Assembly: GCF_006874475.1 (NCBI RefSeq)
Contig: NZ_VIRM01000055.1
Location: forward strand, 1-62,750
Length of the DNA stretch: 62,750 bases
Origin: Microbispora hainanensis
Lineage (GTDB): Bacteria > Actinomycetota > Actinomycetes > Streptosporangiales > Streptosporangiaceae
Direction: 5' to 3'
Shown piece by piece: positions 34,890 through 43,416 of the stretch; within the stretch, counting starts at the first letter, position 1, and each line of letters begins with the position of its first letter. The notes below the pieces were generated by a model, which saw only the letters and a list, made by a program, of their open reading frames with translations, had not been told where the DNA came from and searched no databases. A program made the position numbers and the translations under genes.

Positions 34890-34922
34890 CTCCCGGGGGC
34901 GCGCCGGCCGCGCCTCCGGGAG
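34890..34922 (+). terminator. terminator after the secreted hydrolase gene
   Basis: CTCCCGGGGGCGCG and CGCGCCTCCGGGAG pair over 14 positions (one G-U) with a 5-base loop, 11 bp after the stop. Confidence 0.75.
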
Positions 34923-34933
34923 TCTTCGCGCGC

Positions 34934-34965
34934 TCACAGGGGTTCGAGGTCACAGGGGTTCGAGG
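34934..34965. repeat. perfect 16-bp tandem duplication at the 3' end of the VOC gene
   Basis: TCACAGGGGTTCGAGG occurs twice back to back. The second copy contains the TCA that is the stop codon of the minus-strand gene. Confidence 0.85.
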
Positions 34966-35342
34966 AACTCCAGCCGGTTGCCGATGTTGTCGTGGGCGTA
35001 GAAGCGGCGGTGGCCGGGGAAGTGCGGGTCCCAGGAGACCTCGACGCCGGCGGCCGCCAGGCGCGCGGCGAGGTCGTCGAGGCCGGTCACCAGGATGCCC
35101 GGGTGCGCCTTGCGCGCGGGGCGGAAGCCGCCCTCCACGCCGAGGTGGATCTCCAGGGCGCCGGCCCGCACCCACAGGCCCCCGCGTGCGGCGAGCGCGG
35201 GGGGCTTGCCGATCTCGGTCATCCCGAGCACGCCGACGTAGAAGGCGCGGCAGTCGTCCTCCGTCCCGGGCGGGATGGCGAGCTGGACATGGTGCAGGCG
35301 GTAGCCGAAGGAAGAATCCGCGTCCCCGGCGTCGTCCCGCAT
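34950..35342 (-). CDS. VOC-family protein
   Basis: This 130-residue vicinal-oxygen-chelate protein has LHHVQLAIPPGTEDDCRAFY near residue 16, HLGVEGGFRPARKAHPGILV near 66 and a C-terminal DNIGNRLEFLEP strand with the final metal ligand Glu. It begins one base after the RNase D stop and so probably belongs to the same transcript. A tandem duplication of its last 16 bp lies past the stop. Confidence 0.87.
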   Translation of the reverse strand: MRDDAGDADSSFGYRLHHVQLAIPPGTEDDCRAFYVGVLGMTEIGKPPALAARGGLWVRAGALEIHLGVEGGFRPARKAHPGILVTGLDDLAARLAAAGVEVSWDPHFPGHRRFYAHDNIGNRLEFLEPL

Positions 35343-35343
35343 G

Positions 35344-36567
35344 TCACACCTCGCCTTTGATCTCCAGTCGTTCGAGCGCCTTGGCCAGCGGGTGGACGGT
35401 CAGGCCGATCTGCCACTCCCGCGCGCCCAGCGTGCGCAGCCGCTCCGCCACGGTCTCCTCGCTGATCGGCGCGGGCGGCTCCCAGGTCAGCCTGCGTACG
35501 GCGTCGGGCTGGAGGAGGTTCTCCGTCGGCATGCGGTGCTCGTCGGCGAGCGCGGCGACCACGGCACGCGCCGCCGCGAGCCGCTTGGCGGCGGCCGGGT
35601 CGCGGTCGGCCCACCGGTTGGCCGGGGGAGGGCCGTCCCCGGGCCCCACGGGCTGCGGCAGCGCCGCCTCCGGCATCGTGCGGGCCCGGTTCACCGCCGC
35701 CAGCCAGTCGTTGAGGTGGCGGCGCGCGCTGCGGCCGACGAACGGCGTGATCTCGGTGAGGGCCTTCGTCGTGCGCGGCTGGTCGAGGGCGGCCTGCACG
35801 ATCGCCGCGTCGGGCAGCACCCGGCCCGGCGCGAGGTCGGCCTCCCGCGCGATCTCGTCGCGCAGCGTCCACAGCTCCCGCACCACGGCTAGCCCGCGTA
35901 GCGTGCGCACCCGGTGGATGCCCGAGGTGCGCCGCCAGGGGTCCGTACGCGGGGGATGGGCGGGCGCGGCCAGGATCGACCCGAACTCCTCCAGCGCCCA
36001 CTCCAGCTTGCCGGTGCCGGCCAGCTCGTCGTGCAGCACGTCGCGGAGCTCGACCAGCACCTCGACGTCGAGCGCGGCGTAGCGCAGCCAGTCTTCCGGC
36101 AGCGGGCGGGCCGACCAGTCGGCCGCGGAGTGCCCCTTCTCCAGCCGCAGGCCGAGGACCAGCTCGACCATCGTGCCCAGGCCGACCCGCTCGTAGCCGA
36201 GCAGCCGCCCGGCCAGCTCGGTGTCGAACAGCCGCCGCGGGCGGAAGCCGAGCTCGGCCAGGCACGGCAGGTCCTGGTTCGCGGCGTGCAGGACGATCTC
36301 GGCGTCGCGTACGGCCTCGTCCAGCGCGGACAGGTCGGGACACTTGATGGGGTCGATCAGCGCGGTGCCCGCGCCGGCCCGGCGCAGCTGCACCAGGTAG
36401 GCGCGGCCGCTGTAGCGGTATCCGGAGGCGCGCTCGGCGTCGACGGCCACGGGCCCCGACCCACGGGCGAAGGCGTCGACGGCGGCCGCGAGTGCGGCGG
36501 AGTCCTCGATGACGGGCGGGATTCCCTCGCGCGGCTCCAACAACGGCTGGACTACGGGTTCTGTCAC
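35344..36567 (-). CDS. rnd: ribonuclease D
   Basis: This 407-residue 3'-5' exoribonuclease for RNA maturation has an N-terminal DEDD exonuclease domain (VAVDAERASGYRYSGRAYLVQL starts near residue 40, with the first Asp and Glu; a YAALDVEVLVEL block near 163 supplies late acidic residues). An HRDC domain lies in the middle (LWTLRDEIAREADLAPGRVL). It follows the DUF3000 gene after three bases. Confidence 0.93.
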   Translation of the reverse strand: MTEPVVQPLLEPREGIPPVIEDSAALAAAVDAFARGSGPVAVDAERASGYRYSGRAYLVQLRRAGAGTALIDPIKCPDLSALDEAVRDAEIVLHAANQDLPCLAELGFRPRRLFDTELAGRLLGYERVGLGTMVELVLGLRLEKGHSAADWSARPLPEDWLRYAALDVEVLVELRDVLHDELAGTGKLEWALEEFGSILAAPAHPPRTDPWRRTSGIHRVRTLRGLAVVRELWTLRDEIAREADLAPGRVLPDAAIVQAALDQPRTTKALTEITPFVGRSARRHLNDWLAAVNRARTMPEAALPQPVGPGDGPPPANRWADRDPAAAKRLAAARAVVAALADEHRMPTENLLQPDAVRRLTWEPPAPISEETVAERLRTLGAREWQIGLTVHPLAKALERLEIKGEV

Positions 36568-36570
36568 GGG

Positions 36571-37167
36571 CTAAGGAACTTTCGGATCATCTCGGCGGGC
36601 GGGGCGCGGATGCAGCGTGGCGACGTCGGGGGGCAGCGGGGGGATGCCCGCGGCCAGGCACATGAGGTCGCACCATGCGGCCGCGTGCGGCGACAGGTCC
36701 TCGTCGAGCGGCGACCAGGAGGCCCGCAGCTCGATCTCCGTGGTGACGGGGTCGTCCGCCTTGCCGCCGAACCCCTCAGAGACGGCGCGGGTGACCGTGC
36801 CGCCCACCGCGGCGTATGTCGCGCCGTGGGCGTCGAGCGCCTCGGTGAGCCAGCTCCAGGCCACCGGCCCCAGCAGCGGGTCTGTGGTCATCTCCGGCTC
36901 CATGTCGGCGCGTACGTAGGCGACGAGGCGGAACGGTCCCTCCCAGCCGCGCTGGCCCTCGGGGTCGAACAGCATGATCAGGCGGCCGACGGCGAGTTCG
37001 TCGTCGTCACGGTACACCGAGGCCCCGACGGCACCGGAATACGGTGCGAGCCGCTGGGGTGCGGGAATGTCCTCCAGCTCGATCTCCGGCCGCACCTCGG
37101 CGGGGCGCAGCGTCTCGAGAGCGCGCCGGAAGGCGGCGGGAGGCGCAGGCGGTTCACCGAGGGTCAT
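36571..37167 (-). CDS. DUF3000 protein
   Basis: This 198-residue actinobacterial protein of unknown function matches the DUF3000 pattern: PPAAFRRALETLRPAEVRPE near the start, YSGAVGASVY, a GRLIMLFDPEGQRGW-type strand and a C-terminal CDLMCLAAGIPPLPP. Such genes sit before rnd and hemE in many actinomycetes, as here. The ATG at 37167 is preceded by TACTCT at a six-base distance, so the transcript is probably leaderless; a longer upstream frame is not supported. Confidence 0.87.
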   Translation of the reverse strand: MTLGEPPAPPAAFRRALETLRPAEVRPEIELEDIPAPQRLAPYSGAVGASVYRDDDELAVGRLIMLFDPEGQRGWEGPFRLVAYVRADMEPEMTTDPLLGPVAWSWLTEALDAHGATYAAVGGTVTRAVSEGFGGKADDPVTTEIELRASWSPLDEDLSPHAAAWCDLMCLAAGIPPLPPDVATLHPRPARRDDPKVP

Positions 37168-37734
37168 GACGGAAGAGTAGGTCGGATTCGGGATAGCGCG
37201 AAGCAGGGGGGTGGCTGTGGGGGGCATCGGAAGTCGTCAAACCGTCGCCGCCAGCCGAGCCGTCACCCGATCGGCCGTCCGCGCCCGGGTGTCTCCGAGC
37301 GCGCGATCCCGGCGGTCGCCGCGGCCGTCCGCGCGGTCTCGCCGCCCCGTCGCGCACGGCGCGCCGCTCGGGCGGGCGGGGCGCGCGGCGTCGCTGCCGG
37401 CACAGCGCTCAGTGCGGCGTTCGGGGGAACTCCACATCGAAGTCATCGCTCCGGGGCCTCTCGTCGGATCCACGGTCGTGGCGGTCGCTCGGGACTGATC
37501 CGACGTTGGCACGTCCCGGCGACATTTCCCCGCATCGCACTCGGCGTGTCTCGAAAGTGGTATTGGAATCGATGCCGGATGGCTGATTGGCGAACACATT
37601 GCCGAGCTGTGAGATGACTCACAGGTGGGGATGGGGTTCACCTTACGCGATCAACAGCCGTCCGCGCGGCGTTCTGGAGTCCCAGGTCATGGGTCCCGGC
37701 GTAGGGCGCCGCCTGGGCATGGCAGGCTGGTGCC
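37168..37734. other. 567-bp divergent intergenic region
   Basis: It carries the leaderless promoters of the DUF3000 gene and hemE at its edges. The only possible gene inside is the weak small frame at 37409-37525. Confidence 0.5.
37409..37525 (-). CDS. possible small hypothetical protein, 38 residues
   Basis: A minus-strand ATG frame with about 78 percent GC at third positions encodes a charged peptide rich in Arg, Asp and Ser that ends DFDVEFPRTPH. The ribosome site is poor (GCGGGGAA directly before ATG). No family is recognised. Confidence 0.3.
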   Translation of the reverse strand: MSPGRANVGSVPSDRHDRGSDERPRSDDFDVEFPRTPH

Positions 37735-38772
37735 GTGAAACCCCAGCTCGCCGATTCCGTTTTCATTCGCGCGTGCCGGCGCGAGCCCGTTCCGCACACG
37801 CCGGTGTGGTTCATGCGCATGGCCGGGCGGTCGCTGCCCGAATACCGCAGGGTGCGCGCGGGCGTCGAGATGCTCACCGCCTGCGCCACACCCGACCTGG
37901 TGGTCGAGATCACCATGCAGCCGGTCCGCAGGTACGGCACGGACGCGGCGATCTTCTTCAGCGACATCGTGGTCCCGCTCAAGGCCATCGGCGTCGACCT
38001 CGACATCAAGCCGGGCGTCGGCCCGGTCGTCGGGACCCCCATCCGCGACAAGGCGGGCATGGAGGTCCTGCGGCCCCTGGAGCCGGACGACGTCCAGTAC
38101 GTGACGGAGGCGGTCGGCGCGCTCACCGGCGAGCTGGGCGGCACCCCGCTGATCGGCTTCGCCGGAGGGCCGTTCACGCTCGCGTCCTACCTGATCGAGG
38201 GCGGCCCCTCCAAGAACCACGACCGCACCAAGGCCATGATGTACGGCGAGCCCGAGCTGTGGCACGAGCTGATGGAGCGGCTCGCCACGATCACGCTCGC
38301 CTTCCTGCGCGTGCAGGTCGCGGCGGGGGCCTCGGCCGTCCAGCTCTTCGACTCGTGGGTGGGCGCGGTCGCGCCGCAGGACTACCGCACCTACGTGCTG
38401 CCGCACACCAGCCGGATCTTCGCCGGCCTGGCCGACCTCGGCGTGCCGCGCATCCACTTCGGCGTCGGCACCGGCGAGCTGCTCGGCCTCATGGGCGAGG
38501 CCGGCGCCGACGTGGTGGGCGTCGACTGGCGGGTGCCGCTCGACGAGGCCGCGCTGCGCGTGGGCGCGGGCAAGGCCCTGCAGGGCAACCTCGACCCGGC
38601 GATCCTGCTCGCGCCGTGGGAGGTCGTCGAGAGGCGGGCCAGGGACGTGCTCGAACGGGGCCGGGTGGCCGAGGGGCACGTGTTCAACCTCGGCCACGGC
38701 GTGCTTCCCTCGACCGACCCCGGCCAGCTCACCCGGCTCGCAGAGTTCGTCCACGAGGCGTCGGCCCGCTGA
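37735..38772 (+). CDS. hemE: uroporphyrinogen decarboxylase
   Basis: This 345-residue cytoplasmic enzyme converts uroporphyrinogen III to coproporphyrinogen III. It shows the N-terminal [16 protein letters not shown] near residue 23 that binds substrate carboxylates, [12 protein letters not shown] near 75 with the essential Asp, and [17 protein letters not shown] near 140. GTG at 37735 lies six bases after CAGGCT, again a leaderless layout. The later haem genes hemY and hemQ lie 15 kb away. Confidence 0.96.
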   Translation: MKPQLADSVFIRACRREPVPHTPVWFMRMAGRSLPEYRRVRAGVEMLTACATPDLVVEITMQPVRRYGTDAAIFFSDIVVPLKAIGVDLDIKPGVGPVVGTPIRDKAGMEVLRPLEPDDVQYVTEAVGALTGELGGTPLIGFAGGPFTLASYLIEGGPSKNHDRTKAMMYGEPELWHELMERLATITLAFLRVQVAAGASAVQLFDSWVGAVAPQDYRTYVLPHTSRIFAGLADLGVPRIHFGVGTGELLGLMGEAGADVVGVDWRVPLDEAALRVGAGKALQGNLDPAILLAPWEVVERRARDVLERGRVAEGHVFNLGHGVLPSTDPGQLTRLAEFVHEASAR

Positions 38773-38775
38773 GCG

Positions 38776-39828
38776 CTACCCCGGCGTGCGCTCGGACTCC
38801 CGGTCCCGATCGCCGTCCTGATCCCGGTCCTCGCGGGGCTCCGGCCCCGCGGGCGAACCGGGAACGGGAGGCACGGCGCCGGGGGGCACGGGACCGGCCG
38901 GCGGGGCGGCGCGGCCGCGCAACCGGCGCATGACGATCCGTACGGCCAGCCACACCACCCCGGCCACCGCGAGCCAGGGCAGCAGCGCGCCCAGCACGGT
39001 CAGCGCCATCACGGTCGACGCGGTGAGGGTGTCCCACCCGGTGCGCAGCCCGGCGAGGAAGCCGTCCTCGTCGTCCTTGTCATCGGGGCGGGGCGAGGGC
39101 TGCGGCCGGGGCAGCAGGGTGAGCGTCACGGTGGCCATGCCGGTCTGCGCCTCTAGGGCCTTCTGCCTGGCCTGCAGCGACTCCAGATCGGCCTCGCGGC
39201 TGGAGATCTCCCGCTCGATCTCCAGGATCTCGCCGATCTTGTTCGCCTTCGACAGCAGCGTGCGGAACTGCCCGAGCGCGGCCTCGGCCGACTTCACCCG
39301 GCTCGCGACGTCGGCGACCTCCTCGGTGACGTCCTGTGCGTTCTGCCGCACAGACAGGCGTTTCCCGAGATCGCGCCCGAGCTGGGCCAGCACGTCGGCG
39401 TAGCGCGCCGGGGGCACCTTTAACGTGATCGTCGACTGTTCGCCGCCGGGGATGGTCTCGCTGCGCTCCTCGGAGACGTATCCGCCCGCGCCCGTCACGA
39501 TCGCCTTCGCGCGGTCGGCCGCGGCCGTGACCTTCTCGGCCTCGACGGTGAGCTCGGCCTGATAGATGATCGCCCGGTCGGCCGGGTCGATCCGGGTCTT
39601 CTCCTGCCCGCCGCTCCCGCCGCCCGTCGCGGGCGCCCGCTCCTTGGCCGTGATCGCGGCCACGGGGGCCTCCCCACGGGCTGTGGCCTTCCCGGCCGGG
39701 GCCGCCGCGCCGCCGGCCGTGTCGCTCATGGACGCGCCCGAGCCGCCGCATCCCGTCAACAGAAAGGCGACGGCCGCCAGGGCCGCCGCGCCGTACCGGA
39801 TTCGCCTCATGCCCTTTAATCGGTTCAC
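38776..39828 (-). CDS. DUF4349 lipoprotein
   Basis: This protein of about 350 residues has a lipoprotein signal (LLTGCGG, Cys near residue 27), a disordered Ala/Gly-rich segment and the DUF4349 domain starting near RAIIYQAELTVE. A long coiled coil (about residues 170-230, SAEAALGQFRTLLSKANKIG), a C-terminal membrane helix and a highly charged Pro/Asp/Arg tail follow. Related proteins are envelope proteins of unknown role. The start may be GTG 39828 or ATG 39810; neither has a good ribosome site. It converges on hemE with a three-base gap. Confidence 0.85.
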   Translation of the reverse strand: MNRLKGMRRIRYGAAALAAVAFLLTGCGGSGASMSDTAGGAAAPAGKATARGEAPVAAITAKERAPATGGGSGGQEKTRIDPADRAIIYQAELTVEAEKVTAAADRAKAIVTGAGGYVSEERSETIPGGEQSTITLKVPPARYADVLAQLGRDLGKRLSVRQNAQDVTEEVADVASRVKSAEAALGQFRTLLSKANKIGEILEIEREISSREADLESLQARQKALEAQTGMATVTLTLLPRPQPSPRPDDKDDEDGFLAGLRTGWDTLTASTVMALTVLGALLPWLAVAGVVWLAVRIVMRRLRGRAAPPAGPVPPGAVPPVPGSPAGPEPREDRDQDGDRDRESERTPG

Positions 39829-39921
39829 AGACGGGGACAGGTTCGACGCCGGCGATCACGATGGCATCACGATGCCGCCGTGGTCGCCGGCGTCTCCGCG
39901 GACGTTGCGGGGGGTGTGGAG

Positions 39922-39959
39922 CCCCGTGGGCCCGGCCGGGCCGGGCCGGACCCACGGGG
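39922..39959 (-). terminator. terminator of the sugar-dehydrogenase operon
   Basis: CCCCGTGGG and CCCACGGGG flank a self-complementary GGCCCGGCCGGGCC core, seven bases after the minus-strand stop at 39966. Confidence 0.65.
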
Positions 39960-39965
39960 GGCTGG

Positions 39966-42900
39966 TCAGCCGCGCAGCCGCTCGATGAGCGCCTTCGCGT
40001 CGCGGATGAGCGTGTCGCTCGCGGCCTTGTCGGTCACCCGCTTGGCGTCGCCGGCGAAGCCGGTGAACCGCTCCAGGGCCTTGATCGCGTTGGCCGTCTT
40101 GCCCTTGCCTGCCTGCATGGCCGCCTGGTCGAGCTGGGCGATCAGGACGTCGCCGTCCTCGGTCACCGTGCCGGCGCCACGGAAGGCGGTGAGGAGGGCC
40201 TTCACGTCCTCGAAGGAGGTGGTGACGGTGAAGGCCGCCGTCTTCTCCGTGGTGTGCCCGGCCTTGTCCTTGGCGGTCACGACCAACTCGTTCTCGCCGA
40301 GCGGCAGCTTCCACAGGGGCAGCGCCTCGCCCGGCTTGACCTGCAGGTCACCGATGGCCGCCGTCACGCTCGCCACCCCGGACGCGGCGTCCGTGGCGGA
40401 GAAGACGGGCGTGATGGAGGTGGAGTCGCCGTGGTCGCCGGACTCGACGCCGCTCACGGTCAGCCCCGGCGCTGTCTTGTCGATCTTCACGGTGACGGTG
40501 CCCTGCCCGATGTTGCCGCCGCTGTCGGTCGCGCGATAGCGGACCTCCGTGGCGTCCTCGGTGCTCAGCGTCACCGGGTTGTTGGCGTTCGACCAGGTGG
40601 CGCCGCCATTGACCGAGTACTGCCGGCTCGACACCGTGCCGTTGTCGGTCGCGGTGACCGTCATCGTGACGTTGCCGGTGTACCAGCCGTTCTCGCCGTT
40701 CGGCTGGGCCGGGTTGAGGGTGGCCGTGACGGTCGGCGGGGTCCTGTCGGCCACGCCGTCGCCCACGAAGGTGAACGCGTCCACGTCCACGCCGCCGGTC
40801 GAGGTGACGTACAGCCTGCCGCTGCCCGTGGGGGCGTTCTTCAGGTCGGTGGTCACCGTCTGCCAGCCGGAGCCGGCCGGGACCGCGACGGTCGCGAACG
40901 GGGCCGCGGCCGGCGAGTTCCAGCGCAGCGACAGGGTGCCCGCGCCGGTGGCCACGGTCTTCACCGACGTGATGCCGCTGAAGTTCACCGGGTCGAAGCC
41001 GATGTAGTCACCGGCGTCGAACGAGGTGACCTTGTTGAGGCCGGAGGCCGTCTCGTCCTGGGTCTTGGTGACGCCCTTGCTGTCGTCCCCGTGCTCGGCC
41101 TGCATGAGCTTCGGGTTGAGGATCAGCGTGGCGTCGCTGCTCGCGCCGGGGATGCCGTTGGCGCCGTTGTCGCGGTAGCTCACCACGACGACGCCGAAGA
41201 TGTTCTCGGTCTCGCCGTGCTCGGGGGCGTCGGCCGGGGTCGCCCAGGTGACGGTGCAGCCGGTGCCCGTGGTGATCGGGTGGGCGTGCGTGTCGTGGCC
41301 GAGGCCGAAGGTCCACGCGACCCTGCTGCAGGTCGGGTTGTCGCCGTCCTCCTGGTCGGTCACCTTGACCTTGAACGGAACGGCGTTGCCCCAGTCGATG
41401 AAGCCGCCGTCGCCGGGGGTCTCGACGCTGACCGTGGGCGCGGTGTTGCCGACGGTGATCTCGACCGTGGCGAGGCCGAACCTGCCGCCCGCGTCGGTGA
41501 CGCGGAGCCTGGCGGTGTACTGCCCGAGCTTGTCGTAGGTGTGGCTCGCCGTCACGCCCTCGGCGTCGAAGGAGCCGTTGCCGTCGAAGTCCCACTCGTA
41601 GGTGAGGTCGCCCGCCTCGGCGTCGGTGGACTTGGCGCCGCTGAACTGGACGGTGAGCGGTGCGTCGCTGCCCGACGTCCTGTCGACGGTGATCTTCGCC
41701 TGGGGGGCCTTGTTGCCCGGCGAGTAGTCGATGCGGTAGAGGCCCGAGTCGGGGTTTGCGCGGAAGAAGCCGTCGCCGTACTCGAGCACGTACAGGGCCC
41801 CGTCGGGGCCGAACTCGAGGTCCATCGGGTTGTCCGTGATGGGCATCGCCATCTTGGCCAGCTCGGCGTTCGGCAGGACCTGCTCGATCTTGGTCACCGG
41901 GCCGTCCTGGCCGGACACGGTGAACGCCGCCAGGTAGTCCTGGGAGAATTCGCCGAAGAAGTGCTTGTTGTCCCAGTACGCGGGGAACTTCGTCGGCGAC
42001 GGGTTGTCCGGGTCGAAGTGGTAGACCGGGCCGCCCATCGGGGCCTGGCCGTTCTGCACCGGGTCGAACTCGGTCAGCCCGGACCACTCGGCCGGCTGGT
42101 CGCTGGCGCGGTCGCCGTAGTAGAGGTCGGCCGGGGTCGCCGGGGGCAGCTTCTCCAGGCCCGTGTTCCACACGGAGTTGTTGGTCGGGCCGCCCGCGCA
42201 GTCGAAGAACTCACGCGGCTTGGAGTTCGCGTAGTCCCAGTGGTTGTAGTTGAAGTTGTCGCCGGTGCAGTACGGCCAGCCGCCGTTCATCGGCTTGTTC
42301 AGCGGGGTGACGTTCCACTCGACGTAGCCCATGGGGCCCCGGTTGGGGTCGGGCGCGCCGGCGTCGGGTCCGTAGTCGCCCCACGAGAGCGTGCCGGTCT
42401 TCCCGTCGACGTCCATGCGGAACGGGTTCCGCACGCCCATCACGAAGATCTCGGGCCTGGTCTTGGCGGTGCCCTTCGGGAACAGGTTGCCGTCGGGAAC
42501 GGTGTAGGAGCCGTCGTCCTGCACCTTGATCCGCAGGATCTTGCCGCGCAGGTCGTTGGTGTTGCCCGCGCCGCGGCGGTCGTCGAAGCCCGGGTTCATG
42601 CCGGGGGCGTCGTTGTTGGGCGCCATACCGTTGGCGCCGGGGGTGCTGGCCGGGGTGTTGTCGCCGGTGGCCAGATAGAGGTTGCCCTCGTCGTCCCAGT
42701 CGAAGTCGCCCGCGACGTGGCAGCACTGCCCGCGGTTGGTCTCGACCTTGATGATGACCTGCTCGGTGGACAGGTCGAGCCTGTCGCCGTCCCACTTGAA
42801 GCGGGAGAGCTGGTTGTAGCCCTTCCACTGGTTCCAGTAGGACACGTCGGCGCCCGCGGGCAGGGAGTTGGGCGCCGAGCCGGCCGGAGTCGTCTCCGGG

Positions 42901-43280
42901 TACGCCGACCCGGTCATCTTCCTCGGCGCGTAGTAGACGTAGACCCACTTGTTGTGCTCGAAGTCGGGGTCGATCCCGATCGTCTGCAGGCCGTCTTCGG
43001 AGTTGTTGTAGACGTCGATCGTGTTGACGACCTTGGTGACGCCGGTGGCGGGGTCGGTCATCCGGATCTCGCCGTTGCGGGCGGTGTGCAGCACCCGGCT
43101 GTCCGGCAGGATCGCCATGTCGATCGGCTCGCCGACGTCCTTGGTGAGGGTGATCTTCTCGTAGTTCTCCCAGTGCAGCGCGTCGTCGTGCGCCTGGGCG
43201 GGTGCGGCGGTGAGTGCCGCCGTGAACGGGAGCGTCAAGGCGGCGGCGAGACCGCCGACCAGAATGCGAGTACGCTTCAA
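39966..43280 (-). CDS. secreted multidomain PQQ-type sugar dehydrogenase with PKD, CBM-like and FIMAH domains
   Basis: This protein of about 1104 residues has a signal peptide cut after AQA near residue 30. A glucose/sorbosone-dehydrogenase beta-propeller covers about residues 35-520 (CCHVAGDFDWDDEGNLYLATGDNTP-type blade, RNPFRMDVD). A PKD domain (YEWDFDGNG near 580), a CBM6-like module, Big/HYR-like repeats and a C-terminal FIMAH helical domain follow. TTG at 43280 is chosen because it gives a clean signal peptide (MKRTRILVGG) after an AAGAGG sequence; the ATG at 43370 would add an odd His/Arg-rich leader. The Tat-exported TIM-barrel gene lies upstream in the same operon. Confidence 0.85.
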   Translation of the reverse strand: MKRTRILVGGLAAALTLPFTAALTAAPAQAHDDALHWENYEKITLTKDVGEPIDMAILPDSRVLHTARNGEIRMTDPATGVTKVVNTIDVYNNSEDGLQTIGIDPDFEHNKWVYVYYAPRKMTGSAYPETTPAGSAPNSLPAGADVSYWNQWKGYNQLSRFKWDGDRLDLSTEQVIIKVETNRGQCCHVAGDFDWDDEGNLYLATGDNTPASTPGANGMAPNNDAPGMNPGFDDRRGAGNTNDLRGKILRIKVQDDGSYTVPDGNLFPKGTAKTRPEIFVMGVRNPFRMDVDGKTGTLSWGDYGPDAGAPDPNRGPMGYVEWNVTPLNKPMNGGWPYCTGDNFNYNHWDYANSKPREFFDCAGGPTNNSVWNTGLEKLPPATPADLYYGDRASDQPAEWSGLTEFDPVQNGQAPMGGPVYHFDPDNPSPTKFPAYWDNKHFFGEFSQDYLAAFTVSGQDGPVTKIEQVLPNAELAKMAMPITDNPMDLEFGPDGALYVLEYGDGFFRANPDSGLYRIDYSPGNKAPQAKITVDRTSGSDAPLTVQFSGAKSTDAEAGDLTYEWDFDGNGSFDAEGVTASHTYDKLGQYTARLRVTDAGGRFGLATVEITVGNTAPTVSVETPGDGGFIDWGNAVPFKVKVTDQEDGDNPTCSRVAWTFGLGHDTHAHPITTGTGCTVTWATPADAPEHGETENIFGVVVVSYRDNGANGIPGASSDATLILNPKLMQAEHGDDSKGVTKTQDETASGLNKVTSFDAGDYIGFDPVNFSGITSVKTVATGAGTLSLRWNSPAAAPFATVAVPAGSGWQTVTTDLKNAPTGSGRLYVTSTGGVDVDAFTFVGDGVADRTPPTVTATLNPAQPNGENGWYTGNVTMTVTATDNGTVSSRQYSVNGGATWSNANNPVTLSTEDATEVRYRATDSGGNIGQGTVTVKIDKTAPGLTVSGVESGDHGDSTSITPVFSATDAASGVASVTAAIGDLQVKPGEALPLWKLPLGENELVVTAKDKAGHTTEKTAAFTVTTSFEDVKALLTAFRGAGTVTEDGDVLIAQLDQAAMQAGKGKTANAIKALERFTGFAGDAKRVTDKAASDTLIRDAKALIERLRG

Positions 43281-43416
43281 ATCTGCTGCGCCTCTTCTTT
43301 CAGGGGATGGCAGGAGAAGGCGGGCCGCCGCGTGCCGGTGGAACGGAACGAACGCGTGGCGGTCCGCCAAAGGCCGGCCGTGAGTCAGATGGTCAGGCCG
43401 GGGGTGCCCGGGGGCC

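Noticed and set aside
37237..37641. 134-residue minus-strand frame before hemE
   Set aside because: It is Arg/Thr/Ser-rich with poor third-position bias and overlaps the hemE-side promoter region; only a weak 38-residue frame in another phase was kept.
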